From the NCBI GenBank assembly GCA_016550415.1, contig JABXGU010000427.1, forward strand, positions 1-5,343: a stretch of DNA of 5,343 nt. Direction: 5' to 3'. The notes beneath the pieces were generated by a model that saw only the letters and a program-made list of their open reading frames with translations, searched no databases and was not told the DNA's origin. Origin of the DNA: an archaeon. Lineage in GTDB: Archaea; Asgardarchaeota; Hermodarchaeia; Hermodarchaeales; Hermodarchaeaceae. How positions within the stretch are numbered: position 1 is the stretch's first letter; each line of letters opens with the position of its first letter. The translations under genes were made by a program, and so were the position numbers. This document shows positions 1 to 5,088 of the stretch, one piece after another.

Positions 1-1155
1 AGGGATCCTAAACGAAGCATGGAATGGGCGGCTGGTGGTGTTGCAGCTGAAAGTTCGATTGGGACTTGGACTGAATTAACGACTGAGAAACCCTATATGA
101 AAAAGCTTGCCGCAACCGTCTTTGAACTCACTGGGAACGTTGCTCGCATCGCCTATCCTATTGAGCTCTTTGAGCCTGGTAACTTGCCTAACATCATGAG
201 TTCTGTAGCTGGGAACGTCTTTGGATTAGGCGATCTGAAGTACCTTCGATTACTCGATATTAAATTTCCGAAAAAAATAGTGAGAAGTTTCCCAGGACCT
301 GCATTTGGTATTCCCGGAATCCGCGCTATCATCAAAGTACCAGAACGGCCTTTAGTTGGAACAATTGTGAAACCTAAACTTGGACTTCGAACCAAAGATC
401 ATGCTGCTGTTGCCTATGAAGCTTGGGCAGGGGGATGTGACATAGTGAAAGATGATGAAAATCTTTCGAGCCAAGCGTTTAATCCTTTTGAAGATCGCGT
501 CATCGCAACACTAGACCAACGCGATCGCGCCGAAGAGGAAACTGGGGAAAAGAAAGTCTACTTAATCAATGTCACCGCAGAAACCCAGGAAATGCTTCGG
601 CGAGCTCAATTTATCGAAGATCATGACGGACGAGTAGCCATGATTGACATTCTCACGTGTGGTTACTCAGCTGTATCAACTCTTCGAGCACAAGGCTTCA
701 ATCTCATCTTGCATGGACATCGAGCAATGCATGCAGCCTTCACAAAGCTTCCTCAACATGGGATTGCCATGCCAGTCATCGTCACTGCCTCGCGGCTACT
801 AGGAATTGACCAATTACATGTAGGAACGGCAGTCGGAAAAATGTCTGAAGATCGAGAGGAAGTTGAAACCAATATTCGCAAATGCAAAGAACCACTTGCA
901 GGGTTGAAACCAACCCTGCCTGTAGCGTCAGGGGGCTTGCACCCACGACATGTCCCAACCCTTATTGACATCTTCGGAACAGACCTGGTTATCCAGGCTG
1001 GTGGAGGTATCCATGGGCACCCCAATGGCACACGAGTTGGTGCAACTGCAATGCGACAAGCCGTGGATGCCACCTTGGCTGGGTATTCTCTTGAAGACTA
1101 TGCCACATCACACCCAGAACTAGCTGAAGCTCTTAAACATTGGTCAACCATATAA
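1..1155 (+). CDS. rbcL: Form III ribulose-1,5-bisphosphate carboxylase/oxygenase large subunit (5' end cut off by window)
   Basis: Carboxylates ribulose-1,5-bisphosphate to two 3-phosphoglycerates in the cytosol. In archaea form III enzymes usually serve the AMP/nucleoside salvage route (AMP phosphorylase, ribose-1,5-bisphosphate isomerase, RuBisCO), though some may fix carbon. The frame is open from base 1; the ATG at 19 is internal, because sequence before it still reads as protein and the family has roughly 25-40 more N-terminal residues. Catalytic residues (spinach numbering) all seem present: E60 (49-51), T65 and W66 (64-69), N123 (214-216), K175 and K177 in VKPKLG (370-378), carbamylated K201 with D203 and E204 in KDDEN (448-459), H294, R295 and H298 in HGHRAMH (718-732), H327 (817-819), loop 6 K334 in VGKM (838-840), S379 in ASGGLH (928-930) and the GGG phosphate loop (1000-1008). 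Intact active-site residues argue against a form IV RuBisCO-like protein. Overall wording resembles methanogen/Archaeoglobus-type form III. The stretch between loop 6 and S379 is short. Partner genes are not visible. Confidence 0.95.
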   Translation, partial: RDPKRSMEWAAGGVAAESSIGTWTELTTEKPYMKKLAATVFELTGNVARIAYPIELFEPGNLPNIMSSVAGNVFGLGDLKYLRLLDIKFPKKIVRSFPGPAFGIPGIRAIIKVPERPLVGTIVKPKLGLRTKDHAAVAYEAWAGGCDIVKDDENLSSQAFNPFEDRVIATLDQRDRAEEETGEKKVYLINVTAETQEMLRRAQFIEDHDGRVAMIDILTCGYSAVSTLRAQGFNLILHGHRAMHAAFTKLPQHGIAMPVIVTASRLLGIDQLHVGTAVGKMSEDREEVETNIRKCKEPLAGLKPTLPVASGGLHPRHVPTLIDIFGTDLVIQAGGGIHGHPNGTRVGATAMRQAVDATLAGYSLEDYATSHPELAEALKHWSTI

Positions 1156-1162
1156 TGGTTTT
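1146..1162 (+). terminator. Possible weak terminator hairpin overlapping the RuBisCO stop codon
   Basis: A perfect 6-bp inverted repeat, AACCAT (1146-1151) and ATGGTT (1155-1160), is separated by three bases and contains the TAA stop codon (1153-1155). It runs into TTTT (1159-1162). The stem is short and AT-rich, so it may be chance; archaeal termination depends mainly on T-rich tracts, and a second one, TTTTT, lies at 1213-1217. Confidence 0.3.
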
Positions 1163-1262
1163 AACTATTAATGTAGGCGCATTAACCTCATCGAAATCAC
1201 TCAATGCAATGATTTTTGCTAAATGGATACTTCAAATCATTATGCCGTCTTGATAAGTACAG
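1156..1262. repeat. Convergent intergenic region with overlapping inverted repeats
   Basis: This 107-bp gap separates two converging genes and has no coding potential that I can see. It contains TTAATG (1168-1173) paired with CATTAA (1180-1185), and an 8-bp inverted repeat AATGATTT (1208-1215) / AAATCATT (1234-1241) with an 18-base loop. The core TGATTT (1210-1215) also matches a second AAATCA upstream at 1194-1199, so its middle arm could pair either way. A T5 run lies at 1213-1217. A two-way transcription end is the simplest reading; in AT-rich spacer DNA some of this may be chance. Confidence 0.35.
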
Positions 1263-2126
1263 TTAACCCATACTAACTAATAATTGAGCAATTATTGCAG
1301 GAACCCATGGGACGACTCCGAATACTACGACGATTAGGCCAGGTATGGGTTTATCTATACGTCGTTGAAAGAGGGCAACCAATACGGCAACTCCAACGAA
1401 AAGCATCAAAGCTGAAGCTAAAGCAATGCCTATACCAAAATACACCAGTGAATGCGCAACAATAGCAGAGTAAGAAACGATGTCACCAACTCCCATGAAT
1501 GTGCCCCCTAGCATGGTTCCTAAGAAATCCATACCATCAACACGCTTTTGCCAATCTGGTTGGACCGCTTGAGCAGTAAATATATCGATGGCTGCCAATG
1601 CTATGAAGAGTACAAACAAGGGAAGGGTAGGAATGGCAACACCCAGAAAAGCACCAATGCTACCACCATACCAGACCACCATTATTTGTTTACCCCACTT
1701 TGGTAACATGTCGAGGATGATGAATAGAATTGCAAACATTGAGAAGTAAATCGAAGCGAATGCTACGATAGAATAAAGGAAAAGGTTTGGAACGCCCTGT
1801 AAAAAGAAGAGCAAAATGATGTGTCCAACTAATAACGTGGCTAAGAATAATAGCGGTGAGAGGAGCACTGAGACAAACAAACGATCCGGATGAACGTTAG
1901 AAAATCGAAAAAACAGATTGAGAATGAATACAATGCCCAGGCCTATGCCTGCGTAAAGTAACACCATGTAGACGTTTAGTGGGAAAGGGTACGCTGTCTC
2001 TAGAGAAATATATGAGAGATCTGTTGTTGTGAGGAGAATATATGCTAAGAGCCCGCCATATAGGATTGCTATAGCAACTTGAGCTGCAATTGTTAGAAAC
2101 CGTCGTTTATCAAAACTCTCACTCAT
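1263..2126 (-). CDS. Presenilin / signal-peptide-peptidase-like GxGD intramembrane aspartyl protease (family A22-like)
   Basis: About 287 residues, almost wholly hydrophobic, with about nine predicted membrane segments (roughly 11-32, 52-74, 84-109, 114-138, 147-164, 166-185, 204-223, 227-253, 261-283, numbered from the ATG). Three hallmarks fall where the family needs them: an Asp in segment 6 (D181 in LAAIDIFTA), GVGD at 212-215 opening segment 7 (MGVGDIVSYSAIVA, very presenilin-like), and P-x-L (PGL, 262-264) at the start of segment 9, where presenilins have PAL. Such enzymes cut transmembrane helices, for example leftover signal peptides. Oddities: Ile replaces the usual Tyr before the segment 6 Asp, and the two catalytic Asp are only 34 residues apart, so the 6-7 loop is very short. 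Type IV prepilin peptidases also use GxGD, but nine segments, no GxGDxK and the PxL motif favour presenilin. A GTG start at 2135 is possible (290 residues), but it lies inside the ribosome binding site of the ATG, so I prefer 2126. It follows the binding-protein gene by 59 bp. Confidence 0.75.
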   Translation of the reverse strand: MSESFDKRRFLTIAAQVAIAILYGGLLAYILLTTTDLSYISLETAYPFPLNVYMVLLYAGIGLGIVFILNLFFRFSNVHPDRLFVSVLLSPLLFLATLLVGHIILLFFLQGVPNLFLYSIVAFASIYFSMFAILFIILDMLPKWGKQIMVVWYGGSIGAFLGVAIPTLPLFVLFIALAAIDIFTAQAVQPDWQKRVDGMDFLGTMLGGTFMGVGDIVSYSAIVAHSLVYFGIGIALASALMLFVGVAVLVALFQRRIDKPIPGLIVVVFGVVPWVPAIIAQLLVSMG

Positions 2127-2131
2127 AATGT

Positions 2132-2137
2132 TCACCT
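2132..2137 (-). promoter_or_regulatory. Shine-Dalgarno site choosing the ATG start of the protease gene
   Basis: The minus strand reads AGGTGA five bases before the ATG at 2126-2124. GGTGA complements the 3' end of archaeal 16S rRNA. The alternative upstream GTG (2135-2133) is embedded in this site, which is the reason for choosing the ATG. Confidence 0.6.
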
Positions 2138-2140
2138 ATG

Positions 2141-2174
2141 AAAAAAAGAGAGGGGGGTAGGGCCGAAGCCCTAC
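2141..2174 (-). terminator. UUCG-capped hairpin plus T7 tract after the solute-binding protein gene
   Basis: On the minus strand, a 7-bp perfect stem (GTAGGGC at 2174-2168 pairing with GCCCTAC at 2163-2157) closes a TTCG tetraloop (2167-2164), giving the very stable C(UUCG)G form. It is followed by a C-rich stretch, CTCTC and seven T (2147-2141). It starts 11 bases after the stop codon of the binding-protein gene and ends a few bases before the ribosome binding site of the protease gene. It looks like an intrinsic terminator or an mRNA 3'-end stabiliser. Its position between two same-strand genes would reduce transcription into the protease gene. Confidence 0.7.
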
Positions 2175-2185
2175 TTACTGCTTGG

Positions 2186-4111
2186 TTACTTTCGGATCCG
2201 GAAGAAGTAGACACCAGCAATGATGATGATAACAATCACCACTACGGCAATGCCTACATAGATCAGTGGGTTGAATGGCGGTGGACAGGCTGGTCGCTCT
2301 GGATGAGTGATACCAAAGTGCCAGTCTTCATAGCGGTCTAGGATGATGTATTGTCCAGTGACGCGGGTAACCCACTTGTATGCACCGGTTCCCGTGAAGT
2401 CTAGTGGAGTTTCAGGGCTCCAGGTGAAGTTGCCGGATTCGTATGGTTCCCAGATGTGCTTCGGTAGGATCTGCACACTCGTAGCCTGAGTGAAGGTAAC
2501 GTAGCCAGTGTTGTTGGAATAGATTTCCACTGTGTAGTCGTCTGGCGTATCAATCTTGTAAATGCTTGCAACATTGTCCGCCGTGTATGTACCCCATCGA
2601 TGAATAACATCAAGGCTGTACGCTACGTCTTCAGAGGTGAAGTCTTCACCATCATGCCAGGTGATGTTTTCGTACAGTTCAAATGTGTACTTCAATCCGT
2701 TTTGGATATCACCAGAGGCCGTGGTTTCTTCAATAGTCCAATTATAGGCTAGGTTTGGTGCAGCTGCGGATTCCTCATCTAGAGGATCAACACGCCATAG
2801 GGTATCATAGATGAGACCCATGATGGTTTGTGTGTATCCTGATGAGCTGAGGATGGTATTTGTGAAGTCCATTCCTTCTGAGAGCACGGTGATGTATTCA
2901 GTTGGGTAACAACCGTAGGGACCACCTGCTGCTTCCTTCAGACGGATTTGTTGTAGAGTGTATGGGTTACCATTCATTCGGTTAATACCGAATTGGTTGA
3001 CATATCCTTCCCAAATATCAGTCCGGTAAGCGTGGGTGTATTCGTCGTTGTAGCAGACAATCATGGGCATTTCTTCCATGAGAATCGCACAACAATTCCA
3101 CGCCCAGTTCCGCGCTTCCAGCCGAGTTGGCGCATTCATGAATTGAGTGCAGTTGTAGTCATATTGTGTGTTGTTGTATCGGTAGAAGAAGGAGTTGTCG
3201 CCACCTTCAGTGTGGAAGAAGTCGTACAGGAGGGTTGGGTCACCTGGTGGGTTGATGTTCCAGCTGAAACAGCCTAGGCTGTAATCACCTGAACCGAGAC
3301 CAGCAATTAATGCGTTGAAGTCTACTTCAACAACTTCACCTTGTAGACCACATTTCTCCATGCCAGCAACTTCTGCTAGACAAGCTTGGATAGCTGGGTC
3401 ATAACCAGCTGAGGCCCACAGCTCAATCTTCAAACCATCGGGAGCAGCAACGTCACCACGCTTGTCAATTCCAACATCCCAAGCGTCATTGTCGTTTGCA
3501 TCATAGTATCGGTAACCTGGGTGTGGTGAGTCAGGGGTGTCGATGATGTTCCATGCATCAAGGGTTGCGTTTGCACTGGCAATGTCCTCTGCATAGAAGT
3601 GTTCTGTCATCTCCTCTTCATAAGTCCAATACGAGAAGGGCAGAGGAATGGGGTTGTCCATTACTTGGGCAAAACCACCTCGTGCATTTGTGACTACGAC
3701 GGATTTGTCGAGTGCATACGATAACGCGACACGATACCCGGTAATGTTAGTTGGGAATCGAGCGCAGTTCATGGTTAGTTGCCGGTAAATAGTACCTGCA
3801 ACAGAAGAGACTGTGATGGCTGGATTGGATTCCAGTTCAGCCACAGATTGGTGTGGGATTCGCTCGTCATAAGAGTACACTGAACCTGATTGAAGAGCAA
3901 GCAGTGCTGCTGCAATATCCTCTGATGGATAGACGATGAAAGTTAATCGATCAACGTAGCCACCGTGAGGATCGTATCCGCTCGGATATGTCCAGTCAGC
4001 ACGAACAGACGCTTGTTGGGGAGAAATGTACGCAAGAGAGAGGAAGAGACCCACTAGTGCGATAGCTGTCACTAAAGAGATTTTCTTTAATTTTGTCAAT
4101 TCGGAATTCAT
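2186..4111 (-). CDS. ABC transporter substrate-binding protein, family 5 (peptide/oligopeptide type), circularly permuted and membrane-anchored
   Basis: A 641-residue extracellular binding protein that should deliver peptides or a similar solute to a Dpp/Opp-type importer. Residues 7-28 form a signal peptide (KLKK then a hydrophobic run), with likely cleavage near A38; there is no lipobox Cys. Residues about 51-392 match the normally C-terminal part of SBP_bac_5 proteins (VDRLTFIVYP, ALQSGSVY, RVALSYALDK, LKIELWAS, GDPTLLYDFF). Residues 393-405 are a linker. Residues about 406-600 match the normally N-terminal part (ITVLSEG, GLIYDTLWRVDP, LKYTFELYENITWHDGEDFT, TPDDYTVEIY, ILPKHIWE, TGTGAYKW, IILDRYEDW). 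Thus the two parts are in reversed order. A Pro-rich spacer (604-613) and one membrane helix (616-636) ending FRIRK anchor it. There are eight N-x-S/T sequons, ten Cys in the outer part and an EF-hand-like Asp/Asn loop (204-212). GGAAGGA abuts the ATG with no spacing, an odd ribosome site. It lies downstream of the permease and has its own TATA box. Family assignment is sure; substrate is not. Confidence 0.93.
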   Translation of the reverse strand: MNSELTKLKKISLVTAIALVGLFLSLAYISPQQASVRADWTYPSGYDPHGGYVDRLTFIVYPSEDIAAALLALQSGSVYSYDERIPHQSVAELESNPAITVSSVAGTIYRQLTMNCARFPTNITGYRVALSYALDKSVVVTNARGGFAQVMDNPIPLPFSYWTYEEEMTEHFYAEDIASANATLDAWNIIDTPDSPHPGYRYYDANDNDAWDVGIDKRGDVAAPDGLKIELWASAGYDPAIQACLAEVAGMEKCGLQGEVVEVDFNALIAGLGSGDYSLGCFSWNINPPGDPTLLYDFFHTEGGDNSFFYRYNNTQYDYNCTQFMNAPTRLEARNWAWNCCAILMEEMPMIVCYNDEYTHAYRTDIWEGYVNQFGINRMNGNPYTLQQIRLKEAAGGPYGCYPTEYITVLSEGMDFTNTILSSSGYTQTIMGLIYDTLWRVDPLDEESAAAPNLAYNWTIEETTASGDIQNGLKYTFELYENITWHDGEDFTSEDVAYSLDVIHRWGTYTADNVASIYKIDTPDDYTVEIYSNNTGYVTFTQATSVQILPKHIWEPYESGNFTWSPETPLDFTGTGAYKWVTRVTGQYIILDRYEDWHFGITHPERPACPPPFNPLIYVGIAVVVIVIIIIAGVYFFRIRK

Positions 4112-4131
4112 TCCTTCCGTTAACTACCCTT

Positions 4132-4161
4132 GCGGCCATGCAGTTTAGCACTGCCGCTAAA
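4132..4161 (-). promoter_or_regulatory. Overlapping inverted repeats in the presumed 5' leader of the binding-protein gene
   Basis: Three stems overlap within 30 bases (plus-strand coordinates): TTTAGC (4144-4149) with GCTAAA (4156-4161); GCAGT (4140-4144) with ACTGC (4150-4154); and GCGGC (4132-4136) with GCCGC (4153-4157). The first excludes the other two. They sit between the predicted transcription start (near 4165) and the start codon, so they could form alternative leader RNA structures or an operator. I recognise no known riboswitch. Confidence 0.35.
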
Positions 4162-4186
4162 GGTCAGACTTCATCCTCCAAGGAGC

Positions 4187-4194
4187 TATATATA
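4187..4194 (-). promoter_or_regulatory. Archaeal TATA box for the binding-protein gene
   Basis: TATATATA stands in the 182-bp spacer upstream of the binding-protein gene. Archaeal TATA boxes lie about 25 bases before the start of transcription, which would put that near 4165 and give a leader of about 50 bases. No clear purine-rich BRE is seen upstream. A small palindrome, CTCC-AA-GGAG (4176-4185), lies between the box and the predicted start and could be a regulator site, but it is short. The rest of the spacer (4200-4293) holds nothing I can name. Confidence 0.55.
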
Positions 4195-4293
4195 CACTAT
4201 GGTACAGGCTACTACACGACAAAATACCCTTGTTTTAATGAATGGAAATGGCTTGAAACGCAATTCTAAGGGTGCCTCAACTCTTCACTTGAG

Positions 4294-4590
4294 CTATTTT
4301 GTGTTGTATTCCTTTTCTTTCTCAGCTTCATCAAGATCTTCGCTAAGAGGGGGCGGGATGGGACGTTGTCGTTGTAAGGATCTTGTACTTAGTTCAAGGG
4401 ATATTATCATGACCAAAAGAATGCCAAGTGATAGGAGTCCAGCAAGAACAACCATGCCTCCGAAAAGCCCAATAATAGCATTTGTTGTCCAAAATCCAAA
4501 CATAATGATGCTGCCAGTAATAATCAAGACAATTGGAATAAGAATTGTCCAACGTCGGTAAACAACTTTCACTTCACGTTTTTTTGTCAT
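4294..4590 (-). CDS. Small two-helix membrane protein of unknown function
   Basis: A 98-residue protein that I do not recognise. A basic N-terminus (MTKKREVKVVYRR) is followed by two hydrophobic segments (about 15-36 and 38-64). The tail (about 66-98) is charged, with a basic start, a PIPPP stretch and an acidic/lysine-rich end (SEDLDEAEKEKEY). By the positive-inside rule both ends should be cytoplasmic. It follows the 139-residue membrane gene by 46 bp and precedes the promoter region of the binding-protein gene, so it probably belongs to the permease transcript. The codons are natural and the frame ends in TAG. An overlapping plus-strand reading frame has no protein-like features. An accessory part of the transporter is possible, but only from position. 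Confidence 0.7.
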   Translation of the reverse strand: MTKKREVKVVYRRWTILIPIVLIITGSIIMFGFWTTNAIIGLFGGMVVLAGLLSLGILLVMIISLELSTRSLQRQRPIPPPLSEDLDEAEKEKEYNTK

Positions 4591-4636
4591 GTTGGTCTCA
4601 CGCCTTACTACTAATTTTGGATATCTCAGTGGTTGA

Positions 4637-5056
4637 TTAGATTAAATCCTTGGTTTTGGGTTCTATTATAAATTCATTGAAAAGTAAGCCAGCAACTGTT
4701 CCGAGAGTGAATACCAGAACAAGAGGGAAAAATAATGGAACGGTCAAAGCGAATTGGGAGATTATGAAGAAGGTGGTATCTTGGATAATTATGCCTAAGA
4801 AAACAGGGGCTGAGCGTGCTATTGCGAACGTGAAAATTGAAATTATCATTGTGGCGACCATTGCAAGTACGGCATCTTTGAATTCAATACACATTATGCC
4901 TAAGAAGAAAGCAGGGATGAATAGGAGAAAGATTGCTAGCTGAGTAACTATTGGGAAGATATTCGTGTAGGTCAAATGAAGAATCGATGTGGTGATTATG
5001 GTTGCACCAATTATCCCATACACTGTAAAGGCTAAGCGTATTCGAGTATATGACAC
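4637..5056 (-). CDS. Four-helix (approximately) integral membrane protein of unknown function
   Basis: A 139-residue, very hydrophobic protein that I do not recognise. Likely membrane segments are about 8-28, 34-56, 62-80 and 97-126 (the last may be two). A short basic N-terminus (TRIR) and a charged C-terminus (IEPKTKD) flank the helices. It lacks the EAA-loop motif of ABC permeases and is far too short to be the DppC partner. The start is a GTG at 5056-5054, supported by an AGGAGAAGGA site just upstream. It begins 32 bp after the permease stop and is followed after 46 bp by another small membrane gene, so the three are probably co-transcribed. Composition looks more AT-rich than the binding-protein gene. 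Confidence 0.7.
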   Translation of the reverse strand: MSYTRIRLAFTVYGIIGATIITTSILHLTYTNIFPIVTQLAIFLLFIPAFFLGIMCIEFKDAVLAMVATMIISIFTFAIARSAPVFLGIIIQDTTFFIISQFALTVPLFFPLVLVFTLGTVAGLLFNEFIIEPKTKDLI

Positions 5057-5060
5057 GAAT

Positions 5061-5070
5061 TCCTTCTCCT
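5061..5070 (-). promoter_or_regulatory. Shine-Dalgarno site supporting the GTG start at 5056
   Basis: The minus strand reads AGGAGAAGGA four bases before the GTG, with AGGAG nine bases before it, a good spacing. No ATG lies near the start in this frame, so the GTG is chosen. Confidence 0.55.
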
Positions 5071-5088
5071 GATGGCTTAGTGAAGAAT

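Noticed and set aside
19..21. ATG at 19 as the start of the RuBisCO gene.
   Set aside because: The frame is open to base 1 and the encoded residues before the ATG continue into the conserved AAGGVAAESS region; the family has a further N-terminal strand. The gene is cut by the window edge.
520..529. Ten-base palindrome CGCGATCGCG, containing the cyanobacterial HIP1 octamer.
   Set aside because: It occurs once, inside the conserved RuBisCO coding sequence, and the codons fit the protein. A single copy is no evidence of HIP1 or a cyanobacterial origin.
1263..2126. Type IV prepilin / preflagellin peptidase as an alternative GxGD protease.
   Set aside because: Those have fewer helices and typically GxGDxK; here there are about nine helices, MGVGDIVSYS and a PxL motif before the last helix, as in presenilin and SPP.
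2993..3277. Plus-strand reading frame of 94 codons opposite the binding-protein gene.
   Set aside because: It lies fully antisense to a strongly conserved coding region and its translation shows no domain, signal or family likeness.
4276..4293. CTCAA...TTGAG inverted repeat just after the 98-residue gene as a terminator.
   Set aside because: The stem has only five pairs with an eight-base loop and no T tract follows on the minus strand, so it is indistinguishable from chance.
4130..4561. Plus-strand reading frame of 143 codons across the spacer and the 98-residue gene.
   Set aside because: Low-complexity, Ser/Arg-rich translation without family features; the minus-strand frame gives a sensible two-helix membrane protein.
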